Shown in pieces: positions 35,429-45,840 of a DNA stretch of 64,000 bases. Origin of the DNA: Bettongia penicillata ogilbyi (lineage: Eukaryota > Chordata > Mammalia > Diprotodontia > Potoroidae). The stretch is taken from NCBI GenBank assembly GCA_023548195.1, contig JAJHZJ010000028.1, forward strand, positions 2,491,001 to 2,555,000, given 5' to 3'. A model generated the notes under the pieces. It had not been told where the DNA came from. It was given only the letters and a program-made list of their open reading frames with translations, and searched no databases. The position numbers were made by a program, and so were the translations under genes. The stretch's first letter is position 1; every line of letters starts with the position of its first letter.

Positions 35429-36684
35429 TGATAAGACCTACCTAACTAGTATAGGATTCATTAGTATATACTAGTTTGCCCCAAAATTCGTGATTGAACA
35501 TAGACATTTAATATACTTTTGTCAATCTGTAAGTTTCAAAAATGGAAAGTGAGTCAGAGACCATTGACTCAAATGAAAATCAGAGACTTCTCAAGGTAGA
35601 AGAAAAACAGCAAGATTTTATTATGATCTCGCAAGAAAGGGCATCTCCTCTCTGATAAGTAATCAGGAGAGTGAGGTGCTTGCAGAAGGCAAGAACAAAG
35701 ATTATATAGTCCTAACGTGGAAATCCCCCACCCTCCTTGCTGGCCATTACTCCCATTGACTGGGATACAATTTAACAATCTAAACGAGGCAATTTACCCT
35801 AGAAATAAGAAACAAGGAAGTAGTAAAACAACCAATGTAAAGCTAACACAATGCTCATAGCGTTATTTGGCATGCAGTATGCTCAGGTGGCACTCCAAGG
35901 CAAGGTGGGGGTGTGGGTGTTAAGTTTCAGGTTTCTTGAAGGTCACATAATTTCTGGGAGATAGAAACTTAGACCTAACTACCTACTGGAAGTCTCTGGT
36001 CAAGTACTGAGAAGTCTTCACTGACTCTTTTTCATTCAGAAAGTAGTATGTCCCACCAGTTAAGATAATTTGTTTTCAGGGAATGTACTTTATGGGGATG
36101 GAAGGACATTGGAATGTTTGTTGGGAAGTATCTTTTATGTCAAAACAACATGTATCAATAAAAATTAGTCATTGTTATCAATCAATAAGAAATTATTAAG
36201 CACTTACTATGTGTTAAGTTTTGTAAAAGCATGAAATCATTAATTGTAAACTTTGTTGAATTGTCCTTTGAGATGACAAGTTTGATTTGAAGAAATTTTA
36301 CTCACATCCTAATTTTATACCTTCTCATGAATGGCACACTAACTTATCATCTAGCACCCAGAGCAGACACTAGTAAATGCATATTAATAAGGATGATAAT
36401 AACTCTACTTTTATCTGACTTGGTTTTATTAAGTTACTGTAAATGTCAATGTAGGGCCAAATCTTTATGTTAGTAACTATTAATACCATGGAGAAATTAT
36501 ATCTGCTTTTTTAAGTTGAAGCTTTATGATACCAAAGATTTAGCATAAATTGAGACAGGATATGGAATTTTAAAACACTTCTTTTGGAATTTTAGTGGAA
36601 AAAGTAGAAAAGTGGAAAAATCAATTCCTTAGTTGTCTCCTCTGATATATATTACAGAGTGATGATTTCTTTAAGAGGTGCCAT

Positions 36685-37260
36685 CTTTATGTAGAGGGGA
36701 TGCCTATCAGTTGGGGAATGGTTGAACAAGTTGTATATATGATTGTGATGGAATACTATTGTGCTACAAGAACTAATAAGCAGGATACTTAAAAAAAACC
36801 TGGGAAGACTTATATGAACTGATGCAAAGTGAAATGAACAGAACCAGGAGTACATTGTACATAGTAACAGCAGTGCTGTACAATGATCAACTATGAACAA
36901 TTTAGCTAGTCTCAGCAATACAATGATCCAAGACTATTCTGAAAGGCTTATAATGAAAAATGCTATCCACCTCCAGAGAAAAGATTGATGGAGTTTGAAT
37001 GCAGATTGAAGCATGCTTTTTTACTTTCTTTATTATTCTTGGGTCTTTTTGTCTGTTTTGTTTTGCAGCATGATGATATGGAAATGTTTTGCATGACTGC
37101 ACATGTATAATCTATTGCTATAATTATTTGCTATAATCAAATTTCTTGCCTTCTCAAGGAGGAAAGAGGAGGGAAAGGAAATGGAACACAGAAAAAAATT
37201 TTAACAACCATTAAAATTTTTGGTTTACATGTAATTGAGAAAAACAAAATAAAAATTCAA
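36685..37260 (+). mobile_element. L1 3' end
   Basis: TCAGTTGGGGAATGGTTGAA, TGATGGAATACTATTGTGCT, GAACCAGGAGTACATTGTAC, CCACCTCCAGAGAAAAGATT and CTTGCCTTCTCAAGGAGG, then an A-rich end. This is the best-preserved of the marsupial-type L1 3' ends here. Confidence 0.8.
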
Positions 37261-38211
37261 TGAGCAATTAAAAGTTTTAAAAAGAAAATAAACCAAAGGT
37301 GGAAACAAAAAAAAAAAAGAGGGGCCATCTTTGTTTCAGTGTAGTGCTCCTAGAGATTCCTACCACTTTGAATGGTCCTATAATTTTCCCTGAGCCTTCC
37401 TTCCATCAGATCCATTCTCTTTTAATATGGACTGAACTTTGAAAAAATCAACCTCCTTTTAAAAATCACTCATGGACTTCTTCATCTGAGTAACAGACCA
37501 AAGGATAGAATCGTTGTCCCTGACTTCTGTTAAAATATGTCTTGAAAGTTAATTTGAGACAGATCAATGGATGCCTGGGAAAGAAATGGGGAAAGAAAAA
37601 GTGAATTCAGGGAGGAAATCCAGAGAGGAGAAGAATCAATACTCAAAAGCATCAAATGAGCTGTTAAAGCAAAGTATTTGTGAGTGTAGTGTGCATATGT
37701 ACAAATGTCTAATATTTAAAAATTCTTTTTTAAAGTTTTTTGTCCAAACATCCTATTTGAGAAGTGATTTTGATATATTATTACCATACTGAACTGTGGA
37801 TGACAAACCTGTAGGTTTCATTGGTAGCTTTCTCTTCTGTGTAGGGGGTATGGTTTAACTACTTCCCACAATGCCTTAACCCAGAGATCAGATGGATTTA
37901 CAGATGGATCACCACTTTGTGTCTCTCAATGAAAAGTTTAACATTCCAGAGGTAGAACCAAACTGCTATGCCTCCTGGCTTTTAAAAAACAGTAAAACAG
38001 AAACTCTTATGTCTAAAATTCAAATAAAAACATCAAAATGTTACATAATGTTGAAAGGATTTGCTACAAGAGCAAAAAGAGATAAAGATGAGAGACATTA
38101 TATGTTTTCCCAAGACCACATCTAAAATAAAAGCCTATCTGTAAGAAAGATGCATCCACATCCTCAAATATGTTGTATTTTCAGCCCTATCTTATTGCTT
38201 TCTATGAGTAT

Positions 38212-38740
38212 TTGTTGTATGTCTTTTGCTTTGAAAGAGAACTAATGACATCACAGGATAATGACTTGCCTGTGAATTGGATTTAAGTAAGATGGAGTTG
38301 GACAAAGTAATTAGCTTTACTCTCTTTCCAGAGTCGACAAAGTTCAGTGGCAGGGATGAAAGTCAAGATGACTGGAAATGGCCTAGGATTCAGTGGATGA
38401 CCTTGGTATCTTTGATATTTGACCAAGCTGTAAACACAGCATCTGCTTCAGTCACCTTCATGGTCATTAGAACAAATTGTTCTCATCCACCCATTCCACC
38501 AGGGAGTGTCTTCACATGCTTGGGGTAGACATCCCCCTAGCTTTCTGAGGTTTAAGACCTGTCAGTTACCCTCTAACTGGTTTAGCCCATCTGCCAAGAT
38601 GGTTTTACTAATGCCCATGTTACAGCTTCTTGAAGTCACAGATGGGAGTTGGGTGACAGACCCCAAAGGTGGATAAGTAACCCTGAAGAGGGCTCAACAA
38701 GCTCCCATACCAGAGGCGCTAGTCCTCCCTGAACATCTCA
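38212..38740 (-). mobile_element. LINE-like 3' region, inverted copy of 34,362-34,908
   Basis: Reverse-strand landmarks match the other copy in order: the GGACTAGCGCCTCTGG end near 38,730, AAGAAGCTGTAACATGGGCA, AAATATCAAAGATACCAAGG, CTTAAATCCAATTCAC, and a tail AAAGACATACAACAA near 38,212. Both copies carry scattered differences, so they are separate old insertions rather than a recent inverted duplication. Confidence 0.65.
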
Positions 38741-39554
38741 TGAGTAGGATTAATTATGAGAAAGGTGACTCCCCAGAATAAAGGGAAGATGCTCCTTTGT
38801 TGCAGAGATGGAAGACTATGAATTTGAAATATTGCATATAACATGAGATTTGGTGTATATGTTAGTTTCCTTGAATTTTTTTTTTTTTTTGGTGACAAGA
38901 ATAGCTCACTGGATAGGGGAGAAGGCTTATAATCAGAAATTAAAGTGATGTAAAAACAAAAAGTGATAAAAATGTTTTGAAAAGTTAAAAAAGGAAGGAG
39001 AGAAGAAAGAAGTACATTCTATGACACACTCTCCAAGGAAAGGAAAGAAGGAACAGTGAAAATTGTCTTGCTAAATATACAAATATAAGCAGAAATTAAA
39101 TAGCCATTCACAGTATATTGCATTCAACTGGGATTTACTATCAATGGTCTCTAGGTGGCAGAAATCATCTAGTAATGTAGACAGACATTAAATCCAAGGC
39201 ATTTTGTTCTACATGTAATATTCAGAGCAACTGTATAGAGCAGATAAAAAATGAGTTATTCTTAGTTAAGGGAAGGGTCGCAGGAAAGCCCAGATCCACT
39301 GGAAACTCCTCAAGGTTTAAAAAAAAAAAAAGGAACACTGGAGATGACCCTATTTCAATAACAAACTCTGGATCTGGAGTCAGAAAACCAGAAATGAAAG
39401 TTGTCATGCCTGACTTCCTCCTGGAGAAATAAGGGATAGAAGAGGTAGCTGAAGATACTCCAGACATAGAAAAAAGCTGAATGCATAGCTTACTTAAGAT
39501 GCCTATGTAGGACTCCCTTTCTGATTACTCTTAGAAAAGTTTTCTACTAAGACA

Positions 39555-39800
39555 GAGGAAACTGAATGTAATCATGAAGACCTGACCTTGCCACTTGATA
39601 GTTTTATGAGCTTGGAATAATCAGTCTCCCTAAGCCTCTGTTTTCCTCATCTGTCAAATGGCGATTATAGCTACCTACCACACTGAACTATTGAAATGAT
39701 TAAAAGATGAAATTGATGTGATAAAATTGGAATGTGTGTATTTATATGTATATATATTTATATGAAAGCATGTTTTAACCACAAAGCACTATATAAATAT
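39555..39800 (+). repeat. MIR-like SINE
   Basis: TCTGTTTTCCTCATCTGTCA followed by AATGGCGATTATAGCTACC, and a MIR 3' half with a TATA/TGTA run. Confidence 0.65.
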
Positions 39801-40296
39801 AAATTATCATTATAAATCAGCAAGAGATATTAAGCTTGGTGTAAAGATGAAATTATTATGATACAAAAATAATAGGAAAAATAATTTCAATAACTCACAT
39901 TTATATAGTACTTTAGTTATAAAGTACTTTAAATATAATATTTCATTTATGAGTTTCATCTGGGAAATTCAGTTCCTATCAAATCATCTTTATTTTAAAA
40001 TCATAGAATGAGCTGACAGTGATGGAAAAGAACAATTCCAGATCATGGGACACTTTTAAATTATTTCCTGCCTTGGGAAGTGAGGGAATTGGATAAGAGG
40101 CCACTAGGTCAAGCCTCTCCTAACTCTAAATTTATAATCCAAGGATTTAGGTCTTAGGAGCATCACAATAATGGGGCTTTTTTATCTAACTGTAGTTTTG
40201 CATAGGGTAAAACTTGTCTAATACTTCTCTTGTCTAATGTCCAAAAAGGACTTTCCCTTCTTTCTTTTGCTTTACAATAAAGAAAACTCACTACAT

Positions 40297-40327
40297 TTTA
40301 TTTCTAAAAACTTTCTAAATCTTTATT
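40297..40327 (-). promoter_or_regulatory. GJA10: Candidate GJA10 polyadenylation signals
   Basis: Two minus-strand AATAAA hexamers (40,322-40,327 and 40,297-40,302) lie about 270-300 nt past the GJA10 stop. Which is used, and whether further sites exist downstream, cannot be told from the sequence. Confidence 0.4.
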
Positions 40328-40594
40328 GTGAAATATTTGTAGTAGATCATTTTAAGATGCAGTTATTCAAATGGTGTGACTTCTTGCTCACATACATGAA
40401 CACACTCCTTTTTTCTATAGGACTAAAGTGACTCGGGTAGATAAATGACTCCACAAAAAGACCTATGTTCTCCCTCCCATCTCTCTTCTCCCCAGCCCCC
40501 ACCACAACACTATGCCTTATCAGAAGGTATGAAAAGATAGCCCTGGGGAAGACAATGGAGAAAATGTGAGTTTGAGGTACCACTGTGCCCACAA

Positions 40595-42085
40595 CTACAC
40601 AAGCACGCTATAGTTCACACGAGCAGGGGCCTGCTGATCTTTACTTGCCATTGACATTCTGCGTCCAGTGCCTGGAGGTAGAGGTGGAGAGCTGGAGGTA
40701 CTGTCATCTCCCCAGTAGGGGACGTCAGAGACAGGGCTATGCTGGGAATTAGAGCTTTCTGAAAGTCTGCATAGGAAACTGGCTTTGCGGCTACCTGGGC
40801 GAGACCCTCCCCCTGCTGAGTCAGAACACTCTCTCATCCTCTCCTTACTGGTCTTGCAGTGAGTAGTCAGCTCTATCGAGGATCTGGGTGGGTTCCAAAG
40901 ACTCTGGGACTGCTCCCCAGGACGTTGTGTGAACGAAGGGCAATTGGCAAGGTTGTGTAGCTGCGGTCTAGAAAGAATGTCCCCCTTGCCAAAGGGAGAT
41001 TGTGGGTGCTGTCCGTGGTGCTGATGTTTGCACTGTTGAAAGTGCTGGATGCAACAATCAAGGTCCTGGGGATAAACAGAGTTGAGTTGGAGCACTCTAT
41101 GATGAGGATCTCTCCCGGACCAGTTCTTTTTGCTAGATGGAGGTTCTCCCTCTGTCTGGTTGTGCTGATTGTGTTGCCAAGCTTGTTTAAGTTCTGTATT
41201 ATCAATCCCAATTACTTGTTGCTCTGGCCAGATGTGCTGCACAGGCTGGAACAAAGGAATGCTCTCATGCAATAAAGAGTGAGTTATACAGGGCTGGGTC
41301 ACTGAATTTCTATTTGAATGGCAGGGTCCCCTTTCAGTCTCCCTGCCAGACCCTCCATATAATGCCTTCATGACTTTCCTGATTCCCAGGTGAAATATTT
41401 CCAAAATGTTAAGGAACAAGGAGATAGCTGCTATACTGTGCATGAACAACATGAAAATGGTTTTCTCTGTGGGCCTAGACACAAAGCAGTCTACTAAATT
41501 GGGGCAAGGAAATTGACTGCATTTGTAAAGGGGGTTCATTTGGAACCCATAGAGAACATACTGTCCTATCATGAACCCTACTTCCAATACAGATCTGGTC
41601 AAGATATGCAGTATATAAGTACGTAGCAGGCATCCTTTCAGGGGTGCCTTGTATACCTTCCTCTGATCCTCTAACCTCCTCAGTTCCCTCTCTATTCTTT
41701 GGTACTCCTCCGGGTCAATCTCAGGTTCCTTCAGCTGGTCTCGAAGTTGTACTTTCTTCCTCTGCCTCTCCTTTTCAAAGGCCCTGAGTCTATAAAGTGC
41801 ATGGCCCATGTATACCAGAGAGGGAGAAGATACAAAGATGATCTGTAAAACCCAGTACCTGATCAAAGAAATGGGGAAAGCACCATCATAGCAGATGTTG
41901 CTGCAGCCAGGTTGTTGGGTGTTACAGGTAAATGCTGACTGTTCATCATCCCAGACATCCTCTGCTGCCACTCCAAGCACCAGCATCCGGAATATGAATA
42001 GGATGGTCAGCCAGATCTTCCCCACGAGGGTTGAATGGAAGTGAACTTCCTCCAGAATGCTGCCCAACAAGTTCCAGTCTCCCAT
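40595..42085 (-). CDS. GJA10: GJA10, connexin-62/57 gap-junction protein
   Basis: An intact 496-residue connexin. It forms hexameric hemichannels that dock into gap junctions; the mouse orthologue (Cx57) is known in retinal horizontal cells. Order of parts: N-terminus MGDWNLLGSILEEVHFHSTL; TM1 about 21-41; first extracellular loop with the C-x6-C-x3-C signature at C54, C61, C65; TM2 about 76-96; a charged cytoplasmic loop rich in Glu/Arg/Lys (101-150); TM3 about 154-178; second extracellular loop with C-x4-C-x5-C at C189, C194, C200; TM4 about 207-231; and a long Ser/Pro/Gln-rich cytoplasmic tail. The start is the Met of MGDW at 42,083-42,085. The open frame runs further upstream, but it crosses a splice acceptor and has no better ATG. 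Human Cx62 is somewhat longer (about 543 residues as I recall). GJA10 rather than GJA9 is chosen on loop sequence and on position between BACH2 and CASP8AP2. Confidence 0.95.
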   Translation of the reverse strand: MGDWNLLGSILEEVHFHSTLVGKIWLTILFIFRMLVLGVAAEDVWDDEQSAFTCNTQQPGCSNICYDGAFPISLIRYWVLQIIFVSSPSLVYMGHALYRLRAFEKERQRKKVQLRDQLKEPEIDPEEYQRIERELRRLEDQRKVYKAPLKGCLLRTYILHILTRSVLEVGFMIGQYVLYGFQMNPLYKCSQFPCPNLVDCFVSRPTEKTIFMLFMHSIAAISLFLNILEIFHLGIRKVMKALYGGSGRETERGPCHSNRNSVTQPCITHSLLHESIPLFQPVQHIWPEQQVIGIDNTELKQAWQHNQHNQTEGEPPSSKKNWSGRDPHHRVLQLNSVYPQDLDCCIQHFQQCKHQHHGQHPQSPFGKGDILSRPQLHNLANCPSFTQRPGEQSQSLWNPPRSSIELTTHCKTSKERMRECSDSAGGGSRPGSRKASFLCRLSESSNSQHSPVSDVPYWGDDSTSSSPPLPPGTGRRMSMASKDQQAPARVNYSVLV

Positions 42086-42112
42086 GTTCAAATACTTGTG
42101 TCTGTAACACAC
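42086..42112 (-). promoter_or_regulatory. GJA10: GJA10 splice acceptor and 5' UTR part of the coding exon
   Basis: Minus strand reads GTGTGTGTTACAG then ACACAAGTATTTGAAC and the ATG. The exon therefore probably begins at 42,101, leaving 15 nt of 5' UTR before the start. An upstream noncoding exon, usual for connexin genes, should lie at higher coordinates, but I could not place it. Confidence 0.7.
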
Positions 42113-42469
42113 ACAAATTCACAGAATAACAGTACTCAGAGAGAGGCAGCATGCTACAGTAGAAAATATAATGATAGGCAAAGATTTTCATGGTCTCAAA
42201 TATCACATAGAATGCCAAGGTCTGCTCTAGATGTAATATTTGGTGATTTCTGATTAGTGAAACAATATATTTGCCAGATGGAGGTATAGGTCATTATAGA
42301 ACTCTTCAAATAGGAGAGCTATTAGAAAATGTACTACAAACATCCTGGCATTTAAGGCCCTCTGAAATCTAGTCAATCTACTTTTTAATCTCCACTACTC
42401 TCCATTAAGAGCACCAAACTTTGGCTTTACTAGAAAATTTGCTGTGTCTTCAAAATACTCCTGGCACTG

Positions 42470-42795
42470 AACCATTGATGGCTATACTCTTATCTTTTAT
42501 GCCTTCCCTTACCTGAATTCTGCCCATTCCTCAAAGAATTTAATTCCCACCTCCTCAGTGAAGTCTTTTCTTACCACTTCTCACAATTCCCTGACATTAC
42601 TGTGGTCAACATCCCTCATTTTTAAATTATCACATACTAACTCATATAATTAGTTATCTTTTTATCGGTATGTCTGGTCTCTCAAACTAAGCTATAGGTT
42701 CCTTAAGGGCAAAATTATCATTCTTCTTTGTATCCTCCATGGGATACAGAGATAGTGTCTTGCAGTTACTAGGTACCTGCCAAATATTTGTTGGT
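42470..42795 (+). repeat. L2 3' end
   Basis: ATTCTGCCCATTCCTCAAAG, CAGTGAAGTCTTTTCTTACC, AGGTTCCTTAAGGGCAAAAT and TTCTTTGTATCCTCC. Confidence 0.75.
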
Positions 42796-43049
42796 TGATT
42801 TTCCCCTTCAGATTTAAGCTGCCTACCTGGTTCCATAATTAACATATTCATTAGTCAAGAGGGGAGGAAATGTAATTGTTTCCTAAGTATTGGCGACAAT
42901 TTTTATGAAAAAGCTAGTGCTAGTAGGAAATAGGAAAGGAGTTTGTATAGTTGAAGAGGCAATGGTCTACATGTCTATACCCTGAGTTACAATGTTGGAG
43001 TCATATTTAATTCTTTACTCAGATTTATTCTCTCCTCACCCCCAATTAT

Positions 43050-43205
43050 ATTTAAACAGAAGATCTGGTTGCTGTTACCAACTTTGTGACTAACCGTCTC
43101 TGTGATTATAAGCAAATCATTCTACTTTTCTGAGTTTCAGTTTCCCCATCTGTAACATGAAGAAATTGAACTAAATGACTGAAGGTCTTTCATGCCCAGA
43201 TCAGA
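43050..43205 (+). repeat. MIR-like SINE
   Basis: GGTTGCTGTTACCAACTTTG, TTCTGAGTTTCAGTTTCCCC and ATCTGTAACATGAAGAAATT. Confidence 0.7.
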
Positions 43206-43399
43206 ATAGCAGTACAAGTAGTATAAGCATATAGAACCACAAAAAGGAACAACAGACACAGGATTGGGTCAGTAGAGATGTTTTAGTAATGGAAGCTGTG
43301 GAAGTTTCATTGGCTCATTCCAAAGAGATGGGAACATGCTGTGCTTCTCTAGAAAAACTAGGAAGTTTCAGCAAACTCAATGTCTGTGGGAGATAAGCT

Positions 43400-44850
43400 C
43401 AGAGGAGTAGTTAACATTTTGGTTAACAAAATCTGCTAAAATCTAGGAAAGTGAAATTCAACAGGGACAAATTTAAAGTACTACACTTGGGTTCAGAAGA
43501 TCAACTCACAAGATCAGGAAGATAGGACTAGGTAAAAGATTATCTGAAAAAAAAGACACGGAGTTTGAACAGACTGCAAGTCAATAAAGTGACAACTCAG
43601 TCTCCTTTGTTGTATCATGATCCACTTTATACTCCCTTTTATTCTCTCTATATGCTCTCTCTCAGTGATCACATCTATTTCCATGTCATCTCTATGCAGA
43701 TGACTCCTAAATCTAAATATCTGGCTGTCATCTCTCTCATGAGCTACAACTATGCATCTCCAACTGCCTGCTAGACTTCAGATGGAAGTTACAAAGGCAT
43801 CTCAAACTCAACAAGGCTAAAACTGAACTCATTATCTCTCCCAGTAAAATCTATCCCTTCTCCTACTTTCTCTATTTGTCTTAAGGATCACCGCCATTCT
43901 TCCAATTACTCAAGTTCACAACCTAGGAGTCATCCGTGACTCTCTATGTATGTGAATATATACATATATGTGCTATACTTAACGGTTTGCATGTTTTCCC
44001 TGAAACTCCTAGGATCTAGGGAATGTTTTCTTTTCTTTGTATCCCCAGTGCCTAGTACAGTTTGTGGCACAAAGTAGGCATTCTGCAAATACTCATTGAA
44101 TTGAATTGACATGTAGAAAAAAGAAAAACAAGTGCAATTTTAGGCTTCATTAAGAAAGGTACAGTATCCAGAACAAGAGAGGCCGTAGCCCCATTGTACT
44201 CTGAAGTATATTGCTCAATTCTGGGCAGTATATTTTGGGACAGACATTGATAAGCTAGAGCATTTCCAAAGGATGGGACCAGGATGGTACAGAGATGGAG
44301 ATACTATACAAAAATCTATTAACCTGGGCTCTGTGAACTTATATTTTTAACATTTTGATATCTATGTTTCAATATAACTGATTTCCTTTAAAATTATATT
44401 TATTTTGTTTAATATATTAAAAATGCTATTCTGAGAATGGGTCCATAGGTTTCACTGTACTGTCCAAGGAATCCATAACACACACAAAAAAAGGTTAAGA
44501 ACCTTTAAAGAAACAAGAGATGTTTGCTTCAAGAAAAAAATGACTTAGGGAAGGATGTGATGGTTGTCCTTAAGTTTTTTAAGGGTTGTCATATGGAAGA
44601 GGAAACAGACTCACTCTGGTTGATCTCTCAAGGCAGAATTAGACTCTATGCATGAAAGCTGCACAGGAGCAGACTCAGAAGAACTTCCCAAACAATCAGT
44701 GCTGTCCCAAAGCAGAAGAGTGTGACTCCTCAGGAAATGTTCAAGCACAGACTTCACTTGGAGGCAATGTTGTAAAGAGGATTCCTATTCAGGTACAGGT
44801 TGAACTCTATACCCTCTGAAGTTCCTTCCAGCTCCAAAATTTTGTGAAAT
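43400..44850 (+). repeat. L3/CR1 LINE relic interrupted by an L2-like segment
   Basis: L3 landmarks before the break: GAAATTCAACAGGGACAAAT and ACTACACTTGGGTTCAGAAG. After it: TTTTAGGCTTCATTAAGAAA, CATTGATAAGCTAGAGCATT, TAAGGGTTGTCATATGGAAG and CTCTGAAGTTCCTTCCAGCT. No intact frame remains. A further A/T-rich piece at about 44,310-44,515 also interrupts it. Confidence 0.65.
43610..44110 (+). repeat. L2-like segment inside L3
   Basis: CCATGTCATCTCTATGCAGA, TGACTCCTAAATCTAAATAT, AACTGCCTGCTAGACTTCAG, AGGCATCTCAAACTCAACAA and CTAGGAGTCATCCGTGACTC derive from a LINE reverse-transcriptase region (L2 group by recognition). The 3' part has TTTTCTTTGTATCCCCAGTG and GTAGGCATTCTGCAAATACT. Confidence 0.65.
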
Positions 44851-45084
44851 TTCCAAGGGGGAGGAAGACTAGGACAACAACCCATAGGAAGGAGAGTTTC
44901 TGTATGCTCTCTGAAGTCAAAGTGATGTAAACTATTATCTTGATAGACAAGTATAATAAGAAAAAGATTCAGAAAGAAAAGATGAAGAAGCAGGAAAACA
45001 CCACAGTGGAACACAGGAGTTATAAACATAAGAATCAAGGCTACCTCCACTTTCCTTGAAAACATACAGTAATGTTTTTCTCTT

Positions 45085-45290
45085 TTTTCTTGACTTTTTT
45101 TTTTTTGCGGGGGGACATAGCTAATGTAGAAATTCGTTTTACATGACTATTTGGAGTGGGTTTTGTTTTTTGTGATGGGTTTTTATTTTCTTGACTTCTC
45201 AATGGGCAAGGGAGGGGATAAAGAGATGAAGAAAATTTGGAACTAAAAAAAAGAATTTTAAAAAAATAAAGAAGTACTATCTAAGCAATT
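45085..45290 (+). mobile_element. L1 3' end fragment
   Basis: TTTGTGATGGGTTTTTATTT, CTTGACTTCTCAATGGGCAA and AAAATTTGGAACTAAAAAAA. Confidence 0.65.
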
Positions 45291-45439
45291 CCATTTTTTC
45301 AAGAGGTCTTGAGTAAAGAGAGCTGTTAACTTTCTAATAAGTTCAATCTCTGATTGAAAAAAAAAACATACAAGTTCTATATTCTCCCTGATTAAATGAA
45401 AGAAGGTAAAGCAGTTCTTCCCTTCCATAAATCCAACTG

Positions 45440-45560
45440 TGTTCATAGGATCATAGATTAAGATATGGAAGGGACCTCAGTGATCACCTCATCCAAACTT
45501 CTCCCTTTTACAGAAGAGGAAACTGAGATCCAGAGAGGCTACAACTATAGGTAATAGAGA
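45440..45560 (-). repeat. MIR-family fragment
   Basis: AGGATCATAGATTAAGATAT, GGAAGGGACCTCAGTGATCA and CAGAAGAGGAAACTGAGATC. Confidence 0.8.
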
Positions 45561-45659
45561 TTCATGGTTCCACATATAATCTTTTTTCTGTTCTTTATAT
45601 TATATATGGTAATGTACATTTTGTCAAGTTCAGAATGAACAAAAAAAAATTTTAAAGGA

Positions 45660-45840
45660 AAGTATTACCAATCTTAGAGTCAGAAGGCAAATCATTTAGC
45701 CTTTTAAATTCTCATTTTCTTTAACTGCAAAATGGGATTCATAATATCTCCACCTTGCAAAGTTGTTCTGAGGACAAAGTGCTAAAAACTTTACAGTAAT
45801 ATGTAAATGTGTTATCATTATTATTAGAATCATCAAAACT
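45660..45840 (+). repeat. MIR 3' part
   Basis: TTAACTGCAAAATGGGATTC, GCAAAGTTGTTCTGAGGACA and GTAATATGTAAATGTGTTAT. Confidence 0.7.

Larger units (their letters stand above)
23433..40285. other. BACH2-GJA10 intergenic region
   Basis: The 3' ends of the two genes face each other across about 17 kb that is mostly decayed transposons (listed separately). I see nothing recognisable in 23,790-24,640, 30,765-31,280, 33,005-33,810, 35,430-36,680, 37,320-38,205 and 38,745-39,550. Short frames at 23,824-24,297, 37,571-37,792 and 37,892-38,125 show no known domain and are treated as chance. No promoter-like CpG cluster is present. Confidence 0.7.

Noticed and set aside
42086..42112. Upstream extension of the GJA10 frame by nine codons
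   Set aside because: It begins at a GTG, crosses a clear splice acceptor at 42,101, and the connexin N-terminus MGDWNLL starts at 42,085.
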